From: Actinacidiphila acidipaludis
Lineage (GTDB): Bacteria; Actinomycetota; Actinomycetes; Streptomycetales; Streptomycetaceae
Length of the DNA: 64,000 bases
Reading direction: 5' to 3'
Assembly (NCBI RefSeq): GCF_019890725.1
Contig: NZ_JAINZZ010000016.1
Coordinates: 62,001-126,000, forward strand
Of the stretch, positions 34,164 through 42,423 are shown piece after piece; within the stretch, counting starts at the first letter, position 1, and every line of letters begins with the position of its first letter. The translations under genes and the position numbers were made by a program. Under the pieces are notes generated by a model. It saw only the letters and a program-made list of their open reading frames with translations, had not been told where the DNA came from and made no database searches.

Positions 34164-34589
34164 GTGCACGAGGCCGGGGACCAGTGGATCGCGGCGGGCG
34201 CGCTGGCCATCTCTGCGCTCGCCGGTTCCAAGCTGACGGCCTCCCCGGTCTTCTCCGGCGGCGGCCACACGACGCTGCGGACGCTGACCCTGGTCCTGCT
34301 GTGCCTGGACTTCGCCGGGTACGCGGTCCTGGCCGTCTGTGAGATCGCCCGCCCCCGCCCGCACTACGACATCCGCCGCTGGTCGACCGTCTTCCCCCTC
34401 GGCATGACCGCCGTCGCGGCCCTGTCCACCGCCACCGCCGCCCAACTCGCGGGACTGCACACCCCCGGATCGGCGCTGCTGCGGGTGGCCGCGTCCGTCT
34501 GGCTCCTCACCCTGTCCGGCCTGCTGAGGGCGCTGCTGCGGGCGGGGGAGCGGCGGTCCTCCGGGCCGGTGGGCGGCGTGGGCCGATAG
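34164..34589 (+). pseudogene. 5'-truncated remnant of a TDT-type (tellurite-resistance/dicarboxylate) transporter
   Basis: About 141 residues with three hydrophobic segments. The sequence (DQWIAAGALAISALAGSKL, then IRRWSTVFPLGMTA) resembles the C-terminal half of TDT-family permeases, which are about 320 aa. No ribosome site precedes GTG 34164, and the same frame continues upstream without a break to the oxoprolinase stop at 34086, as if the 5' half had been removed. A short novel protein is the alternative. Confidence 0.5.
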
Positions 34590-34701
34590 GGGGAGGCCGC
34601 CGGAGCGGCTGGGCCGGCGCCGGTCGCGGGACGCGCAAGATCGCGGAGAACACCCGCGTCCGCCCTCGGAGACGGGGAGGACCTGAGACGAAAAGGTTGC
34701 C

Positions 34702-35133
34702 ATGACCGGGCTCGCATCGAGGAAGACCACCATCGCCGCACTCGTCACCGGAACGCTGGCCGTCGGTCTGCTGACGCCGGCCACCGCCGGCGCCCTGGCG
34801 CCCGGGCACGACAACGGAAACACGGCCACCAGGGCGACGACGGTCACGACGGCCCCGGCGGCCGCCGCGCCCGCCACCGCCCCGACCACCGCCAAGGCGG
34901 CCTCGTACGTCAACGGCAAGGTGGTCTCCGCGGTGGCGCTGCGCATCCGCAGTCGCGCCGCCACGAACGCGGCCGACCTCGGCAGCCTCGCCCCCAACAC
35001 CGTCGTGAAGCTCTCCTGCAAGGTGCACGGGCAGAACGTCGGCGGGAACGACGTCTGGTACGACCTGTACAGCCGTTCCGGCTGGGTCGCCGCCCGCTAC
35101 GTGCGCAATGTCGGCGTCGTGCCCTTCTGCTGA
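34702..35133 (+). CDS. secreted SH3b-domain protein
   Basis: 143 aa. The signal peptide covers residues 1-32 (TTIAALVTGTLAVGLLTPATAGA). A Thr/Ala/Pro-rich linker follows, then a bacterial SH3 domain (GKVVSAVALRIRSRAATNAADLG to DLYSRSGWVAARYVRN). Such domains bind wall peptides or act as targeting modules. There is no catalytic domain. Convergent with the damaged permease gene and separated from it by a strong hairpin. Confidence 0.88.
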   Translation: MTGLASRKTTIAALVTGTLAVGLLTPATAGALAPGHDNGNTATRATTVTTAPAAAAPATAPTTAKAASYVNGKVVSAVALRIRSRAATNAADLGSLAPNTVVKLSCKVHGQNVGGNDVWYDLYSRSGWVAARYVRNVGVVPFC

Positions 35134-35152
35134 CGCGCGGCCGGGCTCGGTC

Positions 35153-35195
35153 GGCCCCCGTGTCCGGACCGGGCACCGGCCCGGTCACGGGGGCC
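35153..35195. terminator. nested hairpin between convergent genes
   Basis: An outer 10-bp stem (GGCCCCCGTG arms) encloses an inner 7-bp stem (ACCGGGC arms). It would end transcripts from either side. Confidence 0.65.
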
Positions 35196-35202
35196 GCCGC
35201 GG

Positions 35203-35733
35203 CTACTTCAGGCCCGAGGTCTTGATGGACTCCACGATCTGCCGCTGGAAGGTGAAGAACAGCAGCAGCATCGGGAGCGCGGCGACCGTCGCCGCGGCCA
35301 GGATGTAGTTCCAGTTCGACGTGTACTGGCTCTGGAACGCCGCGATGCCCAGGTGCGCCACGGTCAGATCCGGGTTGTTGGTGGCGACCAGCGGCCACAC
35401 GAAGGCGTTCCAGTTGGCCAGGAAGAAGAACACCGCCAGCGCCGAGAGGATCGGCCGGGACAGCGGCAGCACCACATGCCAGTACACCCGCCAGTAGCCG
35501 CAGCCGTCGACGATCGCCGCCTCCTCCAGCTCACGCGGCAGGCCCAGGTAGAACCGCCGCAGCAGGAAGATCCCGAAGGCGTTGAAGATCGCCGGGACGA
35601 TCAGTCCCGCGTAGCTGTCCAGCAGGTGCAGCTGACGGGCCGCCAGGAACAGCGGGATGAGCGCGACCGGCGCCGTGACCAGCAGCGTGGCGAAGATCGC
35701 GCCGAACAGCACGTCCCGCCCCGGAAAGCGCAT
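35203..35733 (-). pseudogene. 3' fragment of a carbohydrate ABC permease (MalG type)
   Basis: 176 residues from MRFPGRDVLFGAIF to the natural C-terminus (RQIVESIKTSGLK). The EAA loop is intact (EEAAIVDGCGYWRVYWHVV) and the last four helices remain, but the first 100 or so residues of this roughly 280-aa family are missing. Upstream, the sequence changes abruptly at about 35732 to the 5' end of an unrelated GH172-type gene in another frame. The remnant has no ribosome site, so it is very probably non-functional. Confidence 0.8.
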
Positions 35734-35965
35734 GGCGGATCGTGCCCGGCCCCGCGATGTCGGCGAGGACGGCCGTCTCGCCGGGGGCGATCTCGATGCT
35801 GGGGGAGATCTTCCAGCCGCGGCCGCGCTGCCCGGCCGCCACCGCACCGGTCCCCTCGGTGGCCGTCCCGCCCTGGCCCTTGGCGCCGGTAGGGTTCTCC
35901 GCACTGACGGAACGGCTCACCCCACCGGTCCTGCGGGCCAGGCCGTCCAAGCCGGAATAGATCAC
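35732..35965 (-). pseudogene. 5' fragment of a DUF2961/GH172-type gene
   Basis: GTG 35965 has a GGAAGG site six bases upstream. The first 78 codons (IYSGLDGLARRTGG, SRSVSAENPTGAKGQGG, GRGWKISPSIEIAPGE, GPGTIRH) match the start of DUF2961/GH172 proteins, which continue for some 300 residues after an RHIW-like motif. Here the frame breaks at RH and enters the permease remnant out of frame, stopping at 35531. A deletion that removed most of this gene and the start of the permease explains both fragments. The LacI operator sits 17 nt upstream. Confidence 0.72.
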
Positions 35966-35981
35966 GATGCACCTTCCGCAG

Positions 35982-35995
35982 TGAAATCGATTTCA
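35982..35995. promoter_or_regulatory. LacI-type operator, perfect
   Basis: TGAAATCGATTTCA, a perfect 14-bp palindrome with the central CG typical of LacI/GalR sites. It lies between the GH172 remnant and the divergent LacI gene. The identical 14-mer recurs at 49276. Confidence 0.85.
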
Positions 35996-36083
35996 TGCCA
36001 GGGTGCCCGGAGTTCGGCTACGTACAACCGGGGAAATGGGCTGGATGGCGCCCCAGGAAGAAGGACCTGGATCTCAGTCGTCT

Positions 36084-36097
36084 TGAAATCCATTTCA
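36084..36097. promoter_or_regulatory. LacI-type operator, one mismatch
   Basis: TGAAATCCATTTCA differs from the perfect site only at the central position. It lies 116 nt before the LacI start, fitting autoregulation. Confidence 0.75.
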
Positions 36098-36212
36098 CGC
36101 GAAATTAGGGTTCAGGTACGGGGCTGTCAAGGGTTGGGACGAGACCGCCGGTGGGAGCGGACCGCGGCGCGGGCGCTCGGCGGGCGGATGCCGGAAAGGG
36201 GCGGGACGGCCG

Positions 36213-37247
36213 ATGGCGAGCACGATCCAGGACGTGGCCAAGGCGGCCGGGGTGTCGGCCGCCACCGTGTCGCGCGTCTTCAACGGCGGGCGCGTGACCG
36301 CCGAGCGGGCCGAGCGGGTGCGCCGGGCCGCGGCCGAACTCGGCTTCGCGCCCAACCGGGTGGCCCGCTCTCTGCGCACCCAGCGCGCCAGCGTGATCGG
36401 CCTGCTCATCCCCGACATCGAGAACCCGTTCTTCACCGCCATGGCCCGCGGCGTCGAGGACGCGGCCCAGCAGACCAACCTGTCGGTGGTGCTCTGCAAC
36501 ACCGACGAGGACGTGGACAAGGAGCGCCGCTACCTCGAGGTGGCCCTCGCCGAGCAGATGGCGGGCGTCATCGTGGCCGCCGCGTCCCGGGAGCGCACCG
36601 ACCTGTCGCTGCTGGAGGCGCGCGGCATGCCCGTGGTGGCCGTCGACCGCCGGCCGCGCGGCAGCAACGTGGACGTGGTGCTGGTCGACAACGCCCACGG
36701 CAGCGAGGACGCCACCGCCCATATGCTCGCCCGCGGCTACCGGCGGATCGCCTGCATCACCGGACCGCAGGGCGCCTCGACCTCCGAGGAGCGGCTGGCC
36801 GGTTACCGCACCGCGATCGGGGACTTCCTGCGTGCACACCCGGACCGGGCCGGGGAGTACCCGGTCGACCCGGTCACCGAGTGGACGCGCTTCGCGGACT
36901 TCAAGGTCGAGGGGGGCCACAAGGCGATGGCCGACCTGCTCGCGCGTCCGGAGCGGCCCGACGCGGTCTTCGTCGCCAACAACCTGATGGCGGTGGGTGC
37001 CCTGCGGGCCCTGCGCGAAGCCGGACTGAACGCACCGGAGTTCGGGATCCTCTCGTTCGGCGAGGTGCCCTGGGCGCCGATGGTCAGCCCGAGCCTGACC
37101 ACGGTCCAGCTGCCCTCCTACGACCTCGGCTGGACGGCCGCCTCACTGCTGCAGGACCGGATGTCCGGCAAGGACCGGCCGCTGCAGACGGTCGTGCTGC
37201 GCACCGCGCTGCAGGTGCGGGACTCCACGTCGGGTCCCGGGGCCTGA
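36213..37247 (+). CDS. LacI/GalR-family transcriptional regulator
   Basis: 344 aa. N-terminal HTH (TIQDVAKAAGVSAATVSRVF) with hinge helix PNRVARSLRTQ, then a type 1 periplasmic-binding-like sensor domain (VIGLLIPDIENPFFTAMARG, DAVFVANNLMAVGALRAL). It is intact. It should bind TGAAATCGATTTCA sites at its own promoter and, 13 kb away, between the FAH and FGGY kinase genes. Its nearest partners (GH172, ABC permease) are wrecked, so the distant genes may be its remaining targets. The inducer is probably a sugar or derivative related to fucose or arabinose, inferred from the isomerase gene. Confidence 0.93.
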   Translation: MASTIQDVAKAAGVSAATVSRVFNGGRVTAERAERVRRAAAELGFAPNRVARSLRTQRASVIGLLIPDIENPFFTAMARGVEDAAQQTNLSVVLCNTDEDVDKERRYLEVALAEQMAGVIVAAASRERTDLSLLEARGMPVVAVDRRPRGSNVDVVLVDNAHGSEDATAHMLARGYRRIACITGPQGASTSEERLAGYRTAIGDFLRAHPDRAGEYPVDPVTEWTRFADFKVEGGHKAMADLLARPERPDAVFVANNLMAVGALRALREAGLNAPEFGILSFGEVPWAPMVSPSLTTVQLPSYDLGWTAASLLQDRMSGKDRPLQTVVLRTALQVRDSTSGPGA

Positions 37248-37312
37248 GCCGCCTCCCGCCACCCTTGCCGGCCGGCGCCGGCTCCGTACGGTCACCCGCT
37301 TCCCCGCCCGGG

Positions 37313-38188
37313 TCAGTCCTCGGCGTAGACGCCCAGCCGTCGCACGGCCTCCTCGCGGCGGGCCAGACGCCGGCCCGCGGCCTTGGAGCGGGCCGCGGTG
37401 AGGGTGGCGAGCGCGTGCGCGACGGCGGCCACCGCCGTGGGCGAGTCGGAGAACGAGGCGCTGGCGGTGGCGGCGGTCAGGCAGATCCCGGCGTGCGCGG
37501 CCAGCGGGCCGGCCGGGTCGTCGGTGACCGCGACCACCGTCGCGCCGGTGTCGGCGAACGCGGCGGCCAGCCGCAGGGTCGAGGCGTCGTAGCGGCGCAG
37601 GGCGAACGCGACGAGGACGTCCTGCGGTCCGGCGTCGGTGAGCGCCTCGATCTCCCGCCCGGCGGGGCCGCCGGTCAGAGCCACCTGCCCGAGGACCGCG
37701 GACAGATCGGTGGCCAGTAGATGGGCGAAGGCATGGCTGCGGCACGCGCCGGTGACCCAGCGGCGCCGGGCGCCGAGCAGGGCGTCCACGGCCAGGCTCA
37801 GCGCGCCGTTGTCGTCGAGCTCGCTGAGCGTGGTGGCCACGTTGTCCGACTCCAGCAGCGTCATGCGGGGCAGCAGTCCGGCGCGCGCGGCCGGACCGAG
37901 CCGCATCTCGAACCGGGCTGCGGGCGTGCGCAGTTCACCGTTGAGCTTGTCGGTCACCCGGGCCTGCAGCTCGGCCAGGTCGCGGAACCCGGCCGTGGTC
38001 AGCAGGCGGTGCAGATCGCGCCGGGTCGCGCCGCTGCGTTCCAGCAGGACCTCGTGGCGCTGCAGGACGGCGTGCGGGTAGCCCGCCGACAGGACCTCGT
38101 ACAGGGCCTGTTCGCCCGCGCCGAGCTCTCGGGCGGCGTCGGACAGCATCGCGAGCGGGTCGGACCAGGTCGATGCGTGCGGGCACAC
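37313..38188 (-). CDS. MurR/RpiR-family transcriptional regulator
   Basis: 291 aa from GTG 38188 with GGAGG seven bases upstream. The N-terminal HTH_6 region (LERSGATRRDLHRLLTTAGF) precedes an SIS sugar-phosphate-binding domain (GACRSHAFAHLLATDLSAVL, then DVLVAFALRRYDASTLRLA). RpiR regulators sense phosphorylated sugars or amino sugars. It is divergent from an XRE-cupin gene with phased direct repeats between them, and close to the sugar ABC importer at 41-44 kb, either of which could be its target. Confidence 0.9.
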   Translation of the reverse strand: MCPHASTWSDPLAMLSDAARELGAGEQALYEVLSAGYPHAVLQRHEVLLERSGATRRDLHRLLTTAGFRDLAELQARVTDKLNGELRTPAARFEMRLGPAARAGLLPRMTLLESDNVATTLSELDDNGALSLAVDALLGARRRWVTGACRSHAFAHLLATDLSAVLGQVALTGGPAGREIEALTDAGPQDVLVAFALRRYDASTLRLAAAFADTGATVVAVTDDPAGPLAAHAGICLTAATASASFSDSPTAVAAVAHALATLTAARSKAAGRRLARREEAVRRLGVYAED

Positions 38189-38226
38189 GGTCAGTCCTCC
38201 AGCGGGTGACGGCCGGGGTCTTCGGC

Positions 38227-38283
38227 GATGTCCAACGATGTCCTCTCTATGTCCGCCTTACCCTCCCATAGCGGTGTTCACCG
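38227..38283. promoter_or_regulatory. phased direct repeats and a dyad between rpiR-type and xre-type genes
   Basis: GATGTCC at 38227, GATGTCC at 38237 and TATGTCC at 38248 recur every 10-11 bp, one helical turn apart. A CGGTG-TT-CACCG dyad follows at 38272-38283. Both are candidate regulator sites. Confidence 0.5.
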
Positions 38284-38345
38284 TGATAAGCAGTGGGCCA
38301 ATCGCGTAGAGGCGGAGCCGATGAGGCGTCAGGGGGTCGTGAAAC

Positions 38346-38981
38346 ATGGGGGATCGGCTGGGGACGAGGGAACTCCCGGGGCAGGGGCGCCGCCCGAGGC
38401 GGGACAGTGACGCGGCGGCCGCGCGGCTCGGCGCCCGCCTGCGGACGTCCCGCCGGCGACTCGGGCTGACCCAGGAAGCGGTCAGCGACCGGACGGGCCT
38501 GTCGAAGAGCTTCCTCAGCCAGTTGGAGGCGGGGCTGGCGAACCCGACCCTCGACTCGCTGCACCGAATCGCCGAGGCCGTCGAGACCCCGCTGTCGGTG
38601 CTGCTCGGCGGTCCGGGCGCGCCCGGCGGCCGGCCGCAGCCGGCGCTCGCGCTCAGCACCACGTACCGGCCCGCGCGGGACGGCCGCGAGTGGGCCGACG
38701 GCGAGGGCCGCACCTACCCGCTGACCGCGCCCGGCGCCCGCCGGTTCGAGACGGTGCTGGCCGAGGGCACGCCCGCCCACCACGCCTTCGTCACCGGACA
38801 TCCCGGCGAGGAACTGTGCCACGTCCTGGTCGGGCGGCTGCTCGCGGAGGTCGACGGCGAGCCCTTCGATCTGGTCCAGGGCGCCTCGCTGCACTACGAC
38901 AGCGCGCTCCCGCACCGGCTCACCGCGCTGGCTCCCGGCACACGCTTCCTGCTGCAGGTGGCGGGCCCGCCGGTCGCCTGA
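38346..38981 (+). CDS. XRE-family regulator with C-terminal cupin domain
   Basis: 211 aa. HTH_3 at about 28-82 (LRTSRRRLGLTQEAVSDRTG, then FLSQLEAGLANPTLDSLH), then a cupin_2 barrel with PGEELCHVLVGRLLAEVDGE and SLHYDSALPHRLTA. The His/Glu positions in the cupin could bind a metal or ligand. It resembles the PuuR/SutR group of metabolite-responsive repressors. It is the second protein of this build in the window, but not closely similar to the one at 7143. Confidence 0.9.
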   Translation: MGDRLGTRELPGQGRRPRRDSDAAAARLGARLRTSRRRLGLTQEAVSDRTGLSKSFLSQLEAGLANPTLDSLHRIAEAVETPLSVLLGGPGAPGGRPQPALALSTTYRPARDGREWADGEGRTYPLTAPGARRFETVLAEGTPAHHAFVTGHPGEELCHVLVGRLLAEVDGEPFDLVQGASLHYDSALPHRLTALAPGTRFLLQVAGPPVA

Positions 38982-39158
38982 CCCGATCCGCCGCGGGCAG
39001 GCGCCCCGCCGGCCGTGGCGGGAGCATGTCATGGGTGCCCACGGTAGTCAGCCGGTCGCGGTCGGACGATGGACGCGCTGTCGACACCTCGCGCCGCCCG
39101 GTGGACGTTTCGTCCTGTGCCCGGCGGCGCCCGGCGGCACCCGCCGCCGGGCGGCGGT

Positions 39159-40529
39159 TCACCAGCGCGGGGCCTCGCCCGGCACGGCCGGCGGCAGCCG
39201 GTGGCCCGGCGGATGGAGGACATAGGCCGCGCCCGCGGCGCCCCCCGTCAGCCAGACCCGCTCGAACGCGGCCCGCGGATAGACGCGGTGCGTGGCGTCG
39301 TCGGACGCCGAGAGGGGGTCGTTGACGACGACGTCCCCGGCGACCGTGAACCCGCGGACGACCAGGATGTTGCCCGCGGTGTCGTAGGAGTACGCGCCCG
39401 GGCCGTCCGGGCCGGTGCCCGACAGTTCGCCGCTGCGTACGCCGAGCGGTGTGGCGACGGGCAGCCCGGCGGCCACGAGGCGCTCCACGTCGGTGAGCGA
39501 GGTCAGCCGCAGCACCGCGCCCTCCAGGCCGAACCGCGCCGCGTAGGCCACGTTGAACGCCCAGTTGCCGCAGCCCCGGTAGCCGTAGTCGTAGACCTGG
39601 CGGGCCGCGAAGTCGACCTGCGGCGCGGGGTCGTCGGGGTCCAGCCACGCGAGGTCGTCCGCGGCCGGGCCCAGGCCGAAGAACTCCGTCAGCATGGCCG
39701 TGCACGCCGGACCCGCCCACGCCTCGCCCCCGCCGTCCCACTGCGGGCAGTGCCCGGTGTGCACGCCCTGGGAGCGGCCCGGCACGTCGAGGACGGTCCC
39801 CCAGGCGCCGCCCGGCCCGCTGACCGGGACCGGCCCGGCGTGCGTGGCCAGGGACGCCGCGGCCTGGAGGCGGGACAGCGCCGGTTCCGCCGGGCCGCCG
39901 GGCCGCCGGGCCAGGACCACCGAGATCCGGTAGGCCGACACACCCGGCGGGCCGGCGAGGAAGGTGTCCGCCTCCACGCGCCCGCCGCCGTCGCTCTGTC
40001 CCGGCACCGTCGCCCGGTGCACGACCGCGTCGCCCGAGCACCAGTGGGCCAGCACGTACCAGCCCCCCGTGCCGCCGGAGCCGTCGCGGACCTGCAGTCG
40101 CACGTCCAGCCGTGCGCCGTCCGGGGCGTCGGCCGTCCACGACGGGATGATGTCGGTCGCCGGGAAGGGCAGCCGCACCCACGGCGAGGTCCAGCGGCCG
40201 AACTCCCAGTCCAGGCAGCCGTGCCCGAACGGGTCGTCGTACGGCGCCCGGTCCCGCGGCGACGCGAGCCGCAGCGCGCCTTCCTGCCACCGTGTGCCGT
40301 CGAACACCCCGGCGGTGAAGGCGTGTTCGTCCGCCCAGCGGTGCAGTGCGGCCCGCAGCCCGGCACGGGGGGCGCGCGGCGCGCCGTCGGCCGCGACCGG
40401 GTCCGGGACAGCGCTCATCGCGGGACCCGCCGCACTCGCCGCGCCCGTCGCCCATGCCGCGCTGCGGGTGTTCGCCGCGCCCGCGACGCCGCCGGCACGG
40501 CCCGCGCCCCTTGCCGGGCACCCGTCCAC
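39159..40529 (-). CDS. peptidase C39-like family protein, probably catalytically inactive
   Basis: Up to 456 aa (GTG 40529; ATG 40418 would give 419 and neither start has an ideal ribosome site). The N-terminal half is a beta-rich domain. The C-terminal half is C39_2-like: QGVHTGHCPQWDGGGEAW, CGNWAFNVAYAARFG, GDVVVNDPLSASDD. Where relatives have W-C-S-P, this one reads EAWAGPACTAM, and where they have a catalytic His (GHLxVVxGF) it reads GNILVVRGF. Both expected catalytic residues therefore appear replaced. The N-terminus is not a convincing signal peptide although family members are usually secreted. Confidence 0.75.
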   Translation of the reverse strand: MDGCPARGAGRAGGVAGAANTRSAAWATGAASAAGPAMSAVPDPVAADGAPRAPRAGLRAALHRWADEHAFTAGVFDGTRWQEGALRLASPRDRAPYDDPFGHGCLDWEFGRWTSPWVRLPFPATDIIPSWTADAPDGARLDVRLQVRDGSGGTGGWYVLAHWCSGDAVVHRATVPGQSDGGGRVEADTFLAGPPGVSAYRISVVLARRPGGPAEPALSRLQAAASLATHAGPVPVSGPGGAWGTVLDVPGRSQGVHTGHCPQWDGGGEAWAGPACTAMLTEFFGLGPAADDLAWLDPDDPAPQVDFAARQVYDYGYRGCGNWAFNVAYAARFGLEGAVLRLTSLTDVERLVAAGLPVATPLGVRSGELSGTGPDGPGAYSYDTAGNILVVRGFTVAGDVVVNDPLSASDDATHRVYPRAAFERVWLTGGAAGAAYVLHPPGHRLPPAVPGEAPRW

Positions 40530-41047
40530 TCCTCGATCACGAGGGGATTGTGCACCGCCGCGCCCGGGATGAGCAGGGTCCCGGCGGCACGGCCGTGCGG
40601 CACGTCACCGCCGCGCCCCGCGGCGCGAACGGCCAGGCCACGCGGGGTGGCGGCGTGCGCGGGACCCGGGTGACGGGTGGTGAAGGAGGGTACGCGGAAC
40701 GCCCCGCCGGCAGCCCCGCCGACAGGGTGCCGCGACCTCCCGCTGATCACCCTCGGCACCGTCACCGTCGCCCTCCGAACTCGTCGCCGTGCGCCGACAG
40801 TAGGAGCGGCCCGGCGGCGAAAGCGATCGGGGCGGCCGGAGTTCACCGGCAGTGGACGCCATCCCGGGCAACGGGCCTCGCGGCGCGGCGTGTTCAGCGT
40901 CAGTGAATTTTGACCTGCGTGATTGCCGCCACCACCGGACGGCTGTCAGCCTGCGACCGCTCCCGGGGGAGAACCGCCGCGGATCGTCATCGCACCCCTA
41001 CGGCACGGCTCACGGCCACGCCCAGTACAGAGAGCAGGTACCCGCCC
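40530..41047. other. 518-nt intergenic region upstream of the sugar importer
   Basis: No credible gene. It must hold the divergent promoters of the C39-like gene and the importer operon. A TTCA-N7-TGAA dyad occurs at about 40893-40907, next to TTGACC, a possible -35. The LacI operator found elsewhere is absent here. Confidence 0.45.
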
Positions 41048-42349
41048 ATGCGACGCCAACTCCGTACCACCGCCGCCCTGGCCGCGCTGCTCCTCGCCGG
41101 GGCCGCCGCCTGCGACTCCGGCGGCGGCGACTCCGGGCAGAAGGACCAGGGCACGTCGGCCTCCGGCACCCTGACCGTCTGGCTCCAGGTGGACGCCCAG
41201 AGCCTGTGGCCGAAGTCGGTGGCCGCCGCGACGGCCGCGTTCAACCAGAAGTACCCGAAGGTGAAGGTCTCGGTGCAGTACCAGGCGTGGGCCGACCACC
41301 TCACCAAGTTCGACGCCTCCGCCCAGGCCAACAAGGTCCCCGACGTCATCGAGCTCGGCAACTCCGAGACCGCGCAGTACGTCCAGGCCGGCGCCTTCGT
41401 CGACCTGACGTCGAAGCGGACCACCTTCGACGGCAGCGACAAGTGGCAGAAGGGCCTGGTCGACGCCTGCACCAATGGCGGCAAGCTGTACTGCGTGCCC
41501 TACTACGGCGGCACGCGTGCCGTGGTGTACCGCAAGGACCTCTTCCAGGCCGCCGGCATCACCCAGCCGCCGACCACCTGGAAGCAGCTGATGGCCGACG
41601 TGCAGACGCTGATGAACAAGCACAAGGGCGACAAGGGCTTCTCCGCCTTCTTCATGCCCGGCCAGCACCCGTACGGCGCGCTGCCGTTCGTCTACGACAA
41701 CGGCGGCGAGATCGCCTCCCAGGGCTCCGACGGCAAGTGGAAGTCCGAACTCGCCACGCCGGCCGCCGTCCAGGGCCTGAAGACGTGGAAGTCGCTCATC
41801 GACGCCGGCATGCGCGGCGACCGCACCGGTGACGACCTCGGCGCGGTACCCGCCCTGGTGGCGGGCAAGGCCGCCATGAGCTTCTCCACCAACGGCCAGC
41901 TCGTGCAGGTCTACAGCACCGACAAGGGCGACCCCAAGCTCAAGGGCAAGGTCGGCTCGTTCCCGATGCCCAGCCCCACCAAGGAGGGCCAGTACGCGCC
42001 CCCGTACATGGGCGGTTCGGTGCTCGCGGTGACCGCCAAGAGCAAGCAGCAGACCTGGGCCGAGGAGTGGGTGCGGGACTTCACCTCCACGGCGCGCGAG
42101 AAGGAGTTCCTGGCCGGCGGCTTCCTCGCCAACACCCTCGACCTGACCTCCAGCGACCCCGGGCGGGCGGGCTACTTCGTCGGCCTGGAGCAGAGCTGGA
42201 ACGTCCCCGCGGCCAAGAACTGGGCGCAGGTGGAGAAGGACCTGACGATCAAGCAGATGCTGGCCGACATCGCCACCGGGAAGATGAGCGTCGAGGACGC
42301 CACCGCCACGTACGGGAAGAAGATGGAGGACATCCTCAACGCCTCCTGA
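41048..42349 (+). CDS. sugar ABC transporter substrate-binding lipoprotein
   Basis: 433 aa. The signal ends in a lipobox AGAAAC (Cys22), so it is anchored outside the membrane. SBP_bac_1 features: GTLTVWLQVDAQSLWPKSVA, VPDVIELGNSETAQYVQAGA, YCVPYYGGTRAVVYRKDLFQ, GKAAMSFSTNG. It captures a sugar or oligosaccharide for the two permeases downstream. It belongs to the CUT1 class. The ATPase is not encoded here; Streptomyces commonly uses the shared MsiK ATPase for such systems. Confidence 0.93.
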   Translation: MRRQLRTTAALAALLLAGAAACDSGGGDSGQKDQGTSASGTLTVWLQVDAQSLWPKSVAAATAAFNQKYPKVKVSVQYQAWADHLTKFDASAQANKVPDVIELGNSETAQYVQAGAFVDLTSKRTTFDGSDKWQKGLVDACTNGGKLYCVPYYGGTRAVVYRKDLFQAAGITQPPTTWKQLMADVQTLMNKHKGDKGFSAFFMPGQHPYGALPFVYDNGGEIASQGSDGKWKSELATPAAVQGLKTWKSLIDAGMRGDRTGDDLGAVPALVAGKAAMSFSTNGQLVQVYSTDKGDPKLKGKVGSFPMPSPTKEGQYAPPYMGGSVLAVTAKSKQQTWAEEWVRDFTSTAREKEFLAGGFLANTLDLTSSDPGRAGYFVGLEQSWNVPAAKNWAQVEKDLTIKQMLADIATGKMSVEDATATYGKKMEDILNAS

Positions 42350-42423
42350 CCGATCGGCCGCAGGTCCGGCGCCGGCCGTGCCGGCGCCGCACCCGCGGCC
42401 CCCGCACGGACGGACCCGCCCTC

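Noticed and set aside
34095..34166. Short minus-strand tail reading HRSRDPRELPGPPPRRGWEG next to the oxoprolinase stop
   Set aside because: It could be the 3' end of a lost gene, but it lies opposite the TDT-like remnant and no family is recognised.
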